Origin: Xylocopa sonorina
Taxonomy: Eukaryota; Arthropoda; Insecta; Hymenoptera; Apidae
Direction of reading: 5' to 3'
NCBI RefSeq assembly: GCF_050948175.1
Contig: NW_027490173.1
Coordinates: 248,001 to 312,000, forward strand
Length of the DNA stretch: 64,000 bases
How positions within the stretch are numbered: the stretch's first letter is position 1; each line of letters starts with the position of its first letter. Shown in pieces: positions 23,891 through 38,640 of this stretch. A model generated the notes under the pieces. That model worked only from the letters and a program-made list of their open reading frames with translations, did not search any database and was not told the origin of the DNA. The position numbers and the translations under genes are program-made.

Positions 23891-24011
23891 AGGAGAATCA
23901 ACCTCTACGAGATCCGACGGCGGGAACCCTCACCGTACAAAGGACTCTACGATTTCACCATCCCAGATCCGCCATGCCCAAAATACTATTTCTAAGATTG
24001 TTAATTAACAT

Positions 24012-24022
24012 TATATATATAC
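24012..24022 (+). promoter_or_regulatory. TATA-like stretch in 3' LTR
   Basis: TATATATATAC about 510 bp into the LTR. It is the clearest TATA-like run upstream of the conserved AAGTTGCG region (24152), but it is over 100 bp away from that region and AT-rich runs are common, so assignment as the core promoter is weak. Confidence 0.2.
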
Positions 24023-24904
24023 TCCTACATTCTAAGCTCTGTATTCCTAGCTCATAGAATTTACACGACACTACTTTATAACGACACAAACAACACACAT
24101 TTTACATTTAAGGCGTAATTTCTAATTTCATACTTGTACCTCTATATTCATAAGTTGCGCTAATTAAGTAAGCCGCGACGCATGAGATCGCGACCGCCTC
24201 AGCGGCACGCGCCGCTAGCCCCACCACGCAACGCCGAGACCCCACTCCAGCGTCCACATACTCCCACCTACGTTCGCATGCGACCGAAGCGCTCCGAGAG
24301 TCGAGGAGGTCGCAGACGCATCTTGGGAGACACAGTCAATTACAAACAGTCAAGACGGACAGTCAGACACAGTCAGTCAGTACCGTCAGTACGGTACAGT
24401 TCTATCTCGCCTTCGGGCACTTCTAATTCCAAGTCTCTTCCAAGTCGCGCCTTAGGGCCGTCGCGCAGCCTCGACGAGGTTCATAGTTCTAAAGTCTTTG
24501 TTCTAATTCCTAATTCATAGTTACCCTAGTCTTAATACTTAGAAATAATTGTTCTTGTACTCTTTGATTTAGAATATACTTTATTATTTTTCTACCACAT
24601 CAAGTTCTAGTTCATTCCAACTCCATTTCTAAATTCAATTTTACTTTAATACAAATTCTTCCAAGTTCGTAACAACTTGAGTGTTTACAAACGAACTCTT
24701 CGCGCCGGGAGGAAGAATTTAATCCATTATCTCGTGCGGAATACGTTAGTAAAACGCCAGAATTCTTCGTTCATCGACGGACGGCGACATTCATCGCAGC
24801 TTCCACTGTCACAACGCCGATTCCAGCCAGCCGTACGCCGACTCCTCCCCCGAGAACGACCTTCGACGATCGCCACATCTGAAAGCAGAAGAGGGAAATC
24901 AGCG

Positions 24905-24914
24905 AAAGGTAAGT
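24905..24914 (+). other. Splice-donor-like site in LTR
   Basis: AAAGGTAAGT is a strong match to a eukaryotic 5' splice site. The homologous position in the solo LTR has AAAGGTAGGA (GT at 18126), so the AAAG|GT is retained while surrounding sequence has diverged. It could start an intron that splices out part of the leader, but I cannot identify an acceptor. Confidence 0.3.
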
Positions 24915-27900
24915 AAAATCCCTCCTTACACGCGTTCGCGAATGTTTACGGTGCCCGCGTCTTGCCAGAATCGACGGACCCGGTCATACGCGTTTTATAC
25001 CGGACCGAATTCGCGACTAAAAGGCTTGTGTCATTCAGCCTCCTGGGATACGAATAATTTGTTCGCCAGGACGTGACAATATCTTATCATGAAACATAGA
25101 AATTAGGAGCGATATCGCGATTTAAGAAGCATTAGATGTCTATTGCTTCGATACGTAGACATCTGCAAACGCTTTTTCCTAGCAAGGAAGTGTCGCAATT
25201 ACAATCTTTTGAAAGGAATACGAGGTATACATGACACTTCGCAAAGAATATTACATTTTATCATGAAATATAGAAATGAGATGCGATATGGCGATGTATG
25301 AAGCATTAGAATTCTATTGCTTCGATACGTAGACATCTGCAAACTCTATTTCCTAGCAAGGAAGTGTCGCATTTACATTCTTTTGAAGTGTATGCTAGGT
25401 ATTCATAACACTGCACAATGAATATTATATCGTATCATGAAACATTAAAGTGAGATGCGATATCGCGATTTAAGAAGCTTTGGAAATCTATAGCTTCGAT
25501 ACGTAGACATCTGCAAACGCTATTTCCTAGCAAGGAACTGTCGCATTTACATTCTTTTGAGGTGAATACGAGGTATACATAGCACTCCACAATGAATATT
25601 ATATCTTATCATGAGACATAGGAATGAGATGCGATATCGCGTCTTGAGAAGCATTAGAACTCTATTGCTTCGATACGTAGACATCTGCAAACGCCATTTG
25701 CTAGCAAGGAGGTATATCATTTACATACACTTGAAGTGTATGCGAGGTATACATGAATCTTCGCAATGTATATTGTATCTTATCATGAAACATAGAAATG
25801 AGGTGCGATATCGCGTTTTAAGAATCATTAGAACGCTATTGCTATGATACGTGGGCATCTGCGAAATCTTTTTCCAGCAAGGAAGTGTCGTATTTACATG
25901 CTTTCGAAGCGAACACGAGGTACACGTAACACTGCACAGTGAAAATTATGTCTTATCATGAAACATAGGAATAACATGCGATATCGCGTTTTAAGAAGCA
26001 TCAGAACTCTATTGCTACGATACGTAGATACCTGGAAACGCTATTTTCTAGCAAGAAAGTTTCGCGTTTACATTCTTTAGAAGTGAATGCGAGGAATACA
26101 TAACACTTCGCAATGAATATCACATCTTATCATGAAACATAGAAATGAGATGAGATATCGCGTTTTAAGAAGCAGTAGAATTAAGTAGCTTCGATACCCA
26201 GACACCTGCAAACGCTATTTCCTAACATGAAAGTGTCACATTTACATTCTCTTGAGGTGAATACGAGGTATACATTACACTTCGCAATGATTATTATATC
26301 TTATCATGAAACATAGAAATGAGATCCGATATCTCGTTTTAAGAAGCATTAGAACTCTATTGCTTCGATACGTAGACATCTGCAAACACAATTTGCTAGC
26401 AAGGAAGTGTCGCATTTACATTCTGTTGAGGTGAATACGAGGTATGCATAACACTCCACAATGAATATTATATATTATCATGAAACATTGAAATGAGATG
26501 CGATATCGCGTTTTAAGATGCCTCAGAATACTATTGCTTCGACACGTAGACATCTGCAAACGCTACTTCCTAGCAAGGAAGTGTTGCATTTACATTCATT
26601 TGAAGTGTATGAGAGGTATACATGGCACTTCGCAATGAATAATATATCTTATCATGAAACATAGAAATGAGAAGCGATATCCCGATTTAGGGTGCACCAG
26701 ATCTCTAGTGCTTCGATACGTAGACATCTGCAAACGCTACTTCCTAGCAAGGAAGTGTCGCATTTACATTCTTTTGAAAGGAATACGAGGTATACATGAC
26801 ACTTCGCAATGAATATTATATCTTATCATGAATCGTAGAAATGGGATGCGATATCGCGATTTAAGAAGCATTAGAACACTATTGCTTCGATACGTAGACA
26901 TTTGTAAACGCTATTTCCTAGCAAGGAAGTGTCGCATTCACAATCATTTGAAGTGTATGCGAGGTATACAAGACACTGCGCAGTGAGTATTATATATTAT
27001 CATGAAACACAGAAATGAGATGCGATATGGCAATTTATGAAGTATTAGATGTCTATTACTTCGACACGTATACATCAACAAATGCTACTTCCTAGCAAGG
27101 AAGTGTCGCATTTACATTCTCTTGAAGTGTATGCAAGGTATAAGTGACAATTCGCAATGAAAATTATATCTTGTCATGAAACATAGAAATGAGATTAGAT
27201 ATCGCGTTTTAAGGAGCATTAGAATTCTATTGCTACGATACGTAGGCATCTGCAAACTCTATTTCCTAGCAAGGAATAGTCGCATTTACATTCTTCTGAA
27301 CGGAATACGAGGTATACTTGACACTACGCAATGAATATTATATCTTATCACGAAACATAGAAATGAGATGCGATATCGCGATCTAAGAAGCATTAGAACT
27401 CTATTGCTACGATACGTAGGCATCTGCAAACGCTATGCCCTAGCAAGGAATAGTCGCATTTACATACTTTTGTAGTGAATGCGAGGTATACATGACACTT
27501 CGCAATGAATATTATATCTTATCATGAAACATAGAAGAGAGATGCGATATCGCGATATAAGGAGCATTAGAACACTATTGCTACGATACGTAGGCATCTG
27601 CAAACGCTATTTCCTAGCAAGGAAGATTCGCATTTACTTTCTTTTGAAGTGAATACGAGGTATACATGACACTTCGCAATGAATATTATATCTTATAATG
27701 GAACATAGATATGAGATGCGATATCGCGTTTTGAGAAGCATTAGCATTGCTACGATACGTAGACATCTGCAAAGGCTATTTCCTAGCAAGGAAAATTCGC
27801 ATTTACATTCTTTTGAAGTGAATACGAGGTATACATAACACTTCGCAATGATCACTATATCTTATCATGTAACATATAAGAGAGATGCGATATCGCGTTT

Positions 27901-30900
27901 CAAGAAGCATTAGAAACTCATTGCCTCGACGCGTAGACACCTGCAGACGCTATTTACTAGCATGGAAGTGTCGCATTTACATTCTTTTGAAGTGAATACG
28001 AGGTATACATGACACTTCGCAATGAATATTATATCTTATCATGAAGCATAGAAATGAGATGCGATATCGCGTTTTGAGAAGCATTAGAACACTATTGCTA
28101 CGATACGTAGACATTTGCAAACGCTATTTCCTAGCAAGGAAGATTCGCATTTACATTCTTTTGAAGTGAATACGAGGTATACATGACACTTCGCAATGAA
28201 CATTATATCTTATCATGTAACATATAAGTGAGATGCGATATCGCGTTTTAAGAAGCATTAGAAACTCATTGCCTCGACGCGTAGACATCTGCAGACGCTA
28301 TTTACTAGCATGGATGTGTCGCATTTACATTCTTTCGAAGTGAATACGAGGTATACATGACACTTCGCAATGAATATTATATCTTGTCATGAAGCATAGA
28401 AATGATATGCGATATCGCGTTTTGAGAAGCATTAGAACACTATTGCTATGAAACGTAGACATCTGCAAGCGCTATTTCCTAGCAAGGAAGATACGCATTT
28501 ACATTCTTGTGAAGTGAATACGAGGTATACATGACACATCGCAATGAATATTATATCTTATCATGAAGCATAGAAATGAGATTTTATATCGCGTTTTGAG
28601 AAGCATTAGAACTCCATTGCTACGATACGTAGACATCTGAATACGCCATTTCCTAGCAAGGAAGATTCGCATTTACATTCTTTTGAAGTGAATACGAGGT
28701 ATACATGACACTTCACAATGAACATTATATCTTATCATGTAACATATAAGTGAGATGCGATATCGCGTCTTAAGAAGCATTAGAACCCTATTGCCTCGAT
28801 GTGGAGATATCTGCAAACGCTATTTCCTAGCAAGCAATAGTCGCATTTACATTCTTTTGAAATGAATTCGAGGTTTACATAACACTTCGGAATGAATATT
28901 ATAACTTACCACGAAACATAAAAATGAGATGCGATATCGCGATCTAAGGAGCATTAGCACTCTATTCCTACGATACGTAGGCATCTGCAAACGCTATGCC
29001 CTAGCAAGGAATAGTCGGATTTACATTCTTTTGATGTGAATACGAAGTATACATGACACTTCGCTATGAACATTATATCTTATCATGTGACATATAAGTG
29101 AGATGCGATATCGCGTCTTAAGAAGCGTTAGGACTCTACTGCCTCAATGCGGAGATATCTGCAAGGGCTATTTCCTAGCATGGAAATGTCTCATTTAGAT
29201 TCCTTTGAAGTGAATTCGAGGTATACATAACACTTCGGAATGAATATTATAACTTATCACGAAACATAGAAATGAGATGCGATATCGCGATCTAAGCAGC
29301 ATTAGAACTCTATTCCTACGATACGTAGGCATCTGCAAACGCTATTTCCTAGCAAGGAATAGTCGCATGTACATTCTTTTGAAGCGAATACGAGGTACAC
29401 ATGACACTTCGCAATGAATATTATATCTTATTATGAATCGTAGAAATGAGATGCGATATCGCGTTTTGAGAAGCATTAGAACACTATTGCTTTGAAACGT
29501 AGACGTCTGCAAGCGCTATTTCCTAGCAAGGAAGATTCGCATCTACATTCTTTTGAAGTGAATACGAGGTATACATGACACTTCGGAATGAATATTATGT
29601 CTTATAATGAAACATAGAAATGAGATGCGATATCGAGATTTAAGTAGCATTAGAACTCTATTGCTACGATACGTAGACATCTGAATACGCCATTTCCTAG
29701 CAAGGAAGTGTAGCATTTACATTCGTTTGGAGAGAATACGAGGTATACATGACAGTTCGCAATGAATATTATATCTTATAATGAAACATAGAAGAGAGAT
29801 GCGATATCGCGTTTTGAGAAGCATTAGAACCCTATTGCTGCGATACGTAGGCATCTGCAGACGCTATTTCCTAGCAAGGAAGATTCGCATTTTCATTGTT
29901 TTGAGGTGAATACGAGGTATACATGACACTTCGCAATGAATATTATATCTCATCACGAAACATATAAATGGGATGCGATATCGCGATTTAAGTAGCATTA
30001 GAACTCTATTGCTACGATACGTAGACATCTGAATACGCTATTTCCTAGCAAGGAAGATTCGCATTTACATTCTTTTGAAGTGAATACGAGGAACACATGA
30101 CACTTCGCAATGAATATTATATCTTATCATGAATCATAGAAGTGAGATGCGGTCTCGCGTTTTAAGAAGCATTAGAACCTTATTGCGTCGACGCGTAGAC
30201 ATCTGCAGACGCTATTTGCTAGCATGGAAGTGTCGCATTTACATTCTTTTGAAGTGAATACGAGGTATACTTAACACTTTGCAATGAATATTATATCTTA
30301 TCATGAAGCATATAAATGAGATGCGATATCGCGTTTTGAGAAGCATTAGAACACTATTGCCTCAATGCGAAGATATCTGCAAGGGCTATTTCCTAGCATG
30401 GGAATGTCGCATTTACATTCTTTTGAAGTGAATACGAGGTGTACATGACACTTCGCGATGAATATTATATCTTATCATGAAGCATAGAAATGAGATGCGA
30501 TATCGCGTTTTGAGAAGCATTAGAACACTATTGCTTCGAAACGTAGACATCTGCAAGCGCTATTTCCTAGCAAGGATGATTCGCATTTACATTCTTTTGA
30601 AGTGAATACGAGGTATACATGACACTTCGCAATGAATATTATATCTTATCATGAAGCATAGAAAGGAGATGCGATATCGCGTTTTGAGAAGCATTAGAAC
30701 ACTATTACTTTGAATCATAGACATCTGCAAGCGCTATTTCCTAGTAAGGAAGATTCGCATTTACATTCTTTTGAAGTGAATACGAGGCATACATGACTCT
30801 TCGCAATGAATATTATATCTTATCATGAAGCATAGAAATGAGATGCGATATCGCGTTTTGAGAAGCATTAGAACGCCATTGCTCCGATACGTAGACATCT

Positions 30901-31649
30901 GCAAACGCTATTTCCTAGCAAGGAAGATTCGCATTTACATTCTTTTGAAGTGAATACGAGGTACACATGACACTTCACAATGAACATTATGTCTTATCAT
31001 GTAACATATAAGTGAGATGCGATATCGCGTCTTAAGAAGCATTAGAACCCTATTGCCTCGATTTGGAGATATCTGCAAACGCTATTTCCTAGCAAGAAAT
31101 AGTCGCATTTACATTCTTTTGAAATGAATTCGAGGTTTACATGACACTTCGGAATGAATATTATAACTTATAACGAAACATATAAATGAGAACCAATATC
31201 GAGATTTAAGTAGCATTAGAACTCTATTGCAACGATACGTAGGCATCTGCAAACGCTATGCCCTAGCAAGGAATTGTCGCGTTTACATTCTTTTGATGTG
31301 AATACGAGGTATACATGACCATTCGCAATGAAAATTCTTTCTTATCACGATACATAGAAATGAGATGCGATATCGCGATTTAAGTAGCATTAGAACTCTA
31401 TTGCTACGATACGTAGACATCTGTATACGCTATTTCCTAGCAAGGAATAGTCGCATTTACATTCTTGTGAAGTGAATACGAGGTATACGGGACACTTCGC
31501 AATGAATATTATATTTTATCATGAAACATAGAAGTGAGATGCGATATCGCGTTTTAAGAAGCATTAGAACTATATCGCCTCGATGCGTAGACATCTGCCA
31601 ACGCTATTTCCTAGGAGGGAAGTGTCGCATTTACACTCGTTTGATGTGT

Positions 31650-34430
31650 AGACGAGGTATACATAACACTCCACAATGAATATTATATCTTATCATGAAG
31701 CATAGAAATGAGATGCGATATCGCGTTTTAAGAAGCATTAGAAATCTATTGCTACGATACGTAGATATCTGCAGACGCTATTTCCTAGCAAGGAAGTGTC
31801 GCATTTACATTTGTTTGGAGTGAATAGGAGGTATGCATGACACTTCGCAATGAATATTATATCTTATCACGAAACATAGAAATGAAATGCGACATCTCGT
31901 TTTAAGATGCATTAGGACTCTATTGCCTCAATGCGGAGATATCTGCAAGGGCTATTTCCTAGCATGGAAATGTCGCATTTAGATTCTTTTGAAGTGAATT
32001 CGAGTTATACATGACACTTCGGAATGAATATTATAACTTATGACGAAACATAGAAATGAGATGCGATATCGCGATCTAAGCAGTATTAGAACTCTATTGC
32101 TACGATCCTTAGGCATCTGCAAACGCTATTTCCTAGCAACGAATAGTCGCATTTACATTCTTTTGAAGTGAATACGAGGTATACATGATATTTCGCAATG
32201 AATATTATATCTTATCATGAATCATAGAAGTGATATGCGATATCGCGTTTTAAGAAGCATTAGAACCTTATTGCCTCGACGCGTAGACATCTGCAGACGC
32301 TGTTTCCTAGCATGGATGTGTCGCATTTACATTCTTTTGAAGTGAATACGAGATATACATGACACTTCGCAATGAATATTATATCTTATCATGAAGCATA
32401 GAAATGAGATGCGATATCGCGTTTTGAGAAGCATTAGAACACTATTGCTACGAAACGTAGACATCAGCAAGCGCTATTTCCTAGCAAGGAAGATTCGCAT
32501 TTACATTTTTTTGAAGTGAATACGAGGTATACATAACACTTCACAATGAACATTATATCTTATCTTGTAACATATAAGTGAGATGCGATATCGCGTCTTA
32601 AGAAGCATTAGAGCCCTATTGCCTCGATGTGGAGATATCTGCAAACGCTATTTCCTAGCAAGCAATAGTCGCATTTACATTCTTTTGAAATGAATTCGAG
32701 GTTTACATGACACTTCGGAATGAATATTATGACTTATCACGAAACATAAAAATGAGATGCGATATCGCGATCTAAGAAGCATTAGAACTCTATTGCTACG
32801 ATACGTAGGCATCTGCAAACGCTATGCCCTAGCAAGGAATAGTCGAATTTACATTCGTTTGATATGAATACGAGGTATACATGACACTTCGCAATGAATA
32901 TTATATCTGATAATGAAACATATAAATGAGATGCGATATCGAGATTTAAGTAGCATTAGAACACAATTGCTTTGAAACGTAGACATCTGCAACCGCTATT
33001 TCCTAGCAAGGAAGATTCGCATCTACATTCTTTTGAAGTGAATACGAGGTATACATGACACTTCGGAATGAATATTATATCTTATCATGAAGCATAGAAA
33101 TGAGATGCGATATCGCGTTTTGAGAAGCATTAGAACCCTATTGCTGCGATACGTAGGCATCTGCAAACGCTATTTCCTACGAAGGAAGATTCGCATTCAC
33201 ATTCTTTTGAAGTGAATACGGGGTATACATGACACTTCGCAAAGAACATTATATCTTAGCACGAAACATAGAAATGAGATGCTATATCGCGATCTAAGAA
33301 GCATTATAACTCTATTGCTACGATACGTGGACATCTGCAAACGCTATTTCCTAGCAAGCAAAAGTCGCATTTACTTTCTTTTGAAGTGAATACGAGGTAT
33401 ACATGACACTTCGCAATGAATATTATATCTTATCATGAAACACAGAAGAGGGATGCGATATCGCGTTTTAAGAAGCATTAGAAGTCTATGGCTTCGATGC
33501 GGAGACATCTGCAAACTCTATATCCTAGCATGGAAGTGTCGCACTTACATTCTTTTGAAGTGAAAACGAGGAATACATGACATTTCGCAATGAATATTAT
33601 ATCTTATCACGAAACATATAAGGGGGATGCGATATCGCGAATTATGTAGCATTAGAACTCTATTGCTACTATACGTAGACATCTGCAAACGCTATTTCCT
33701 AGCAAGCAATAGTCGCATTTAGTTTCTTTTGAAGTGAATACGAGGTGTACATGACACATCGCAATGAATATTATATCTTATCACGAAACATAGAAGAGAG
33801 ATGCGATATCCCGTTGTAAGAAGCATTAGAACTCTATGGCCTCGATGCGGAGACATCTGCAAACGCTATTTCGTAGCATGGAAGTGTCGCACTTACATTC
33901 TTTTGAAGTGAATACGAGGTATACATGACACATCGCAATGAAAATTATATCTTATCACGAAACATATGTTTGGGATGCGATATCGCGATTTAAGTAGCAT
34001 TAGAACTCTATTGCTACGATACATAGACATCTGCAAACGCTATTTCCTAGCAAGGAATAGTCGCATTTACTTTCTTTTGAATTGAATACGAGGTGTACAT
34101 GACACTTCGCAATGCATATTACATCTTATCACGATCCATAGAAATGTGATGCGATATCGCGGTTTAAGTAGCATTAGAACACTTTTGTTACGATACGTAG
34201 ACATCTGAATACGCTATTTCCTAGCAAGGACGTGTCGCATTTACATACGTTTGGAGAGAAGACGAGGTATATAGACACTTCGCAATGAATATTATATCTC
34301 ATCATGAAACACAGAAGAGAGATGCGATATCACGTTTTAAGAAGCATTAGAACTCTATTGCCTCGGCGCGTAGACATCTGCAGACGCTGTTTCCTAGCAT
34401 GGATGTGTCGCATTTACATTCTTTTAAGTG
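31650..34430 (-). repeat. ~16-monomer higher-order unit in the inverted block
   Basis: The variant GTAGATATCTGCAGACGC at 31761 recurs at 34543, 2782 bp apart (16 monomers less 2 bp). The following monomers match in order for about five monomers, to ~32440 and ~35220: a CATTTGTTTGGAGTGAATAG monomer, a GATGCATTAGGACTCT monomer, a GATCCTTAGGCATCTGC monomer and a GACGCTGTTTCCTAGCATGG monomer. Beyond that the copies diverge, so this is one partial repeat of a long unit. Confidence 0.75.
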
Positions 34431-37360
34431 AATACGGAGTGTACATGACACTTCGCAATGAATATTATATCTTATCACGAAGCATAGAAATGAGATGCGA
34501 TATCGCGTTTTAAGAAGCATTAGAAATTTATTGCTACGATACGTAGATATCTGCAGACGCTATTTCCTAGCAAGGAAGTGTCGCATTTACATTTGTTTGG
34601 AGTGAATAGGAGGTATGCATGACACTTCGCAATGAATATTATATCTTATCACGAAACATAGAAATGAAATGCGACATCTCGTTTTAAGATGCATTAGGAC
34701 TCTATTGCCTCAATGCGGAGATATCTGCAAGGGCTATTTCCTATCATGGAAATGTCGCATTTAGATTCTTTTGAAGTGAATTCGAGTTATACATGACACT
34801 TCGGAATGAATATTATAACTTATCACGAAACATAGAAATGAGATGCGATATCGCGATCTAAGCAGCATTAGAACTCTATTGCTACGATCCTTAGGCATCT
34901 GCAAACGCTATTTCCTAGCAACGTATAGTCGCATTTACATTCTTTTGAAGTGAATACGAGGTATACATGATACTTCGCAATGAATATTATATCTTATCAT
35001 GAATCATAGAAGTGATATGCGATATCGCGTTTTAAGAAGCATTAGAACCTTATTGCCTCGACGCGTAAACATCTGCAGACGCTGTTTCCTAGCATGGATG
35101 TGTCGCATTTACATTCTTTTGAAGTGAATACGAGATATACATGACACTTCGCAATGAATATTATATCTTATTATGAAGCATAGAAATGAGATGCGATATC
35201 GCGTTTTGAGAAGCATTAGAACACTATTGCTACGATACGTAGACATCTGCAAACTTTATTTCCTAGCATGGAAATGCCGCATTTACATTCTTTTGAAGAT
35301 AATACGTGGTATACATAATACTTCGGAAGGAATATTATATTTTATCTCGAAACATAGAAGTGAGATGCGATGTCGCGATTTAAGTAGCAATAGAACTCCA
35401 TTGCTACGATGCGTAGACATCTGCAACTGTTATTTCCTAGCAAGGAAGTGTCGCATTTACATTCTTTTGAAGTGAATACGAGGTATACATGACACTTCGC
35501 AATGAATATTATATCTTATCATGAAACATAGAATTGGGATGCTATATCGCGATCTAAGAAGCATTATAACTCTATTGCTACGATACGTGGACATCTGCAA
35601 ACGCTATTTCCTAGCAAGCAAAAGTCGCATTTACTTTCTTTTGAAGTGAATACGAGGTATACATGACACTTCGCAATGAATATTATAACTTATAATGAAA
35701 CATAGAAGAGAGATGCGATATCGCGTTCTAAGAAGCATTAGAACTCTATGGCCTCGATGCGGAGACATCTGCAAACGCTATTTCCTAGCATGGAAGTGTC
35801 GCACTTACATTCTTTTGAAGTGAATACGATGTATACATGACACTTCGCAATGAATATTATATCTTATCATGCAACACAGAAGAGGGATGCGACATCGCGT
35901 TTTGAGAAGCATTAGAAGTCTATGGCCACGATGCAGAGACATCTGCAAACTCTACTTCCTAGCATGGAAGTCTCGCACTTACTTTCTTTTGAAGTGAATA
36001 CGAGGTATACATGACATTCCGCAATGAATATTATATCTTATCACGAAACATATAAGTGGGATGCGATATCGCGATTTAAGTAGCATTAGAACTCTATTGC
36101 TACGATACGTAGACATCTGCAAACGCTATTTCCTAGCAGGCAATAGTCGCATTTACTTTCTTTTGAAGTGAATACGAGGTATACATGACACTTCGCAATG
36201 AATATTATATCATATCACGAAACATATAAATGAGGTGTCATATCGCGATTGAAGCAGCATTAGAACGCTATTGCTACGATACGTAGACATCTGCAATCGC
36301 TATTTCCTAGCAAGCAATAGTCGCATTTACATTCTTTTGATGTGAATACAAGGTATACATGACACTTCGCAATGAATATTATATCTTATCACGAAACATA
36401 GAAATGAGATGCGATATAGCGATTTAAGTAGCATTAGAACCCTTTTGCTACGATACGTAGACATCTGAATACGCTATTTCCTAGCAAGGAAGTGTCGCAT
36501 TTACATACGTTTGGAGGGAAGACGAGGTATACAGACACTTCATAATGAATATTATATCTCATCATGAAACGTAGAAGTGACATGCGATATCGCGTTTTAA
36601 GAAGCATTAAAACTGTATTGCCTCGACGCGTAGACATCTGCAGACGCTATTTCCTAGCGCGGAAGTGTCGCATTTACATTCTTTTAAGTGAATACGGGGT
36701 GTACATGACACTTCGCAATGAATATTATATCTTATCACGAAGCATAGAAATGAGATGCGATATCGCGATATATGTAGCATTAGAACTCTATTGCTACGTA
36801 GACATCTGAATAAGCTATTTCCTACGAATTAAGTGTTGTATTTACATTCTTTTGATGAGAATACAAGGTATACATGACACTTCGCAATAAATATTATATC
36901 TTATCACGAAACATAGAAATGAGATGCTATATCCCGATCTAAGAAGCATTAGAACTCTATTGCTACGATACGTAGACACCTGCAAACGCTATTTCCTAGC
37001 ATGTAAGTGTCGCATTTACATTCATTTGAAGTGAATGCAAGGTATACATGACATTTCGCAATGAATATTATATCTCATCATTAAACATAGATGTGAGATG
37101 CGATATCGCGTTTTAAGGAGCATTAGAACTCTATTGCTACGATAGGTAGACATCTGCAAGCAATATTTCCTAGCATGGAAGTGTCGCATTTACATTCTTT
37201 TGAAGTGAATACGAGGTATACATAACACTCTACAATAAAAATCATATCTTATTACGAAACATAGAAGTGAGATGCGATATCGCGATATAAGAAGCGCTAT
37301 AACTCTATTGCTACGATGCGTAGACATCTGCAAACGCTATTTCCTAGCATGGAAGTGTCG

Positions 37361-38640
37361 CATTTACGTTCCATTGATGTGAATACGAGGTATGCATGAC
37401 ACTTCGCAATGGATAATATATGTTATCATGAAACATATAAATGAGATGCGACATCTCGTTTTAAGAAGTGTTAGAACTCTGTTCTTACGATACGTGGTCA
37501 TCTGTAAACGCTATTTCCTAGCAAGGAAGTGTCGCATTTACATTCTTTTGACGTGAATACGAGGTATACATGACACTTCGCAATGAATATTATATCTTAT
37601 CATGAAACATAGAAGTGAGATGCGATATCGCGTCCTAAGAAGCATTAGAACACTATTGCTACGATACGTAGACATCTGCAAACGCTATTTCCTAGCATGG
37701 AAGTGTCGCATTTACGTTCCATTGATGTGAATACGAGGTATGCATGGCACTTCGCAATGGATATTATATCTTTTCATGAAATATATAAATGAGATGCGAC
37801 ATCTCGTTCTAAGAAGTATTAGAACTCTATTCTTACGATACGTGGTCATCTGGAAACGCTTTTTCCTAGCAAGGAAGTGTCGCATTTACATCCTTTTGAA
37901 GTGAATACGAGGTATACATGACACTTCGCAATGAATATTATATCTGATCATGAAACATAGAAATGAGATGCGACATCTCGTTTTAAGAAGCATTAGAACT
38001 CTATTGCTTCGATACCTAGACATCTGGAAACGCTATTTCCTAGCAAGGAAGTGTAGCATTTACATTCTTTTGGTGTGTAGACGAGATATACCTAACACTT
38101 CGCAATGACGATTATATCTTATCATGAAACATAGAAATGACATACGATATCGTGGTACAAGAAGCATTAGAACTCCACTGCTTCGATACGTAGACATCTG
38201 GAAGCGCTATTTCCTAGCAAGGAAGTGTCGCATTTACATCCTTTTGAAGTGAATACGAGGTATACATGACACTTCGCAATGAATATTATATCTGATCATG
38301 AAACATAGAAATGAGATGCGACATCTCGTTTTAAGAATCATTAGAACTCTATTGCTTCGATACCTAGACATCTGGAAACGCTATTTCCTAGCAAGGAAGT
38401 GTGGCATTTACATTCTTTTGGTGTGTAGACGAGATATACCTAACACTTCGCAATGACTATTATATCTTATCATGAAACATAGAAATGACATACGATATCG
38501 TGGTACAAGAAGCATTAGAACTCCACTGCTTCGATACGTAGACATCTGGAAGCGCTATTTCCTAGCAAGGAAGTGTTGCATTTACATACTTTTGAAGCGA
38601 ATACGAGGTGTACATATCACTCCACAATGAATACTACATC
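37361..38640 (-). repeat. Two adjacent dimer duplications (348 bp)
   Basis: CATTTACGTTCCATTGATGTG at 37361 recurs at 37709 (348 bp), and ACGAGATATACCTAACACTT at 38081 recurs at 38429 (348 bp). Each shows a two-monomer unit copied once. They lie in the diverged right part of the inverted block. Confidence 0.85.

Larger units (their letters stand above)
20529..25078 (+). mobile_element. Internally deleted Ty3/Gypsy LTR retrotransposon
   Basis: Order along the element: 51-bp 5' LTR remnant, primer-binding-site candidate, gag, fragments of pol, polypurine tract, complete 3' LTR. The 51-bp left end matches the last 51 bases of the 3' LTR with few differences, which defines it as the end of the 5' LTR. 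Gag is intact. Pol keeps only the segment after protease, the N-terminal lead-in of reverse transcriptase and the integrase C-terminus, so protease, RT core, RNase H and the integrase catalytic domain are absent. There is no env-like gene. The satellite on the left is forward and on the right is reverse, so the element does not sit in one intact target site and no target duplication can be paired. It could be mobilised only in trans, if at all. Confidence 0.93.
23500..25078 (+). mobile_element. 3' LTR of the Gypsy element (1579 bp)
   Basis: Begins TGTGACGTCAGGCG right after the polypurine tract and ends CAGGACGTGACA, so the tips are TGTGACG / CGTGACA. The length agrees with the solo LTR (1577 bp). 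The first ~400 bp hold degenerate ~30-bp GC-rich tandem repeats. A TATATATATA stretch lies at about 24012, a conserved AAGTTGCG at 24152, a GAGGAGGTCGCAGAC block near 24304 shared with the other two copies, a GGAGGAAGAA block near 24709, and a splice-donor-like AAAG|GTAAGT with GT at 24909. Frames within it lack convincing ATG-started proteins. The satellite restarts in reverse orientation directly after it, at phase ~55. Confidence 0.92.
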
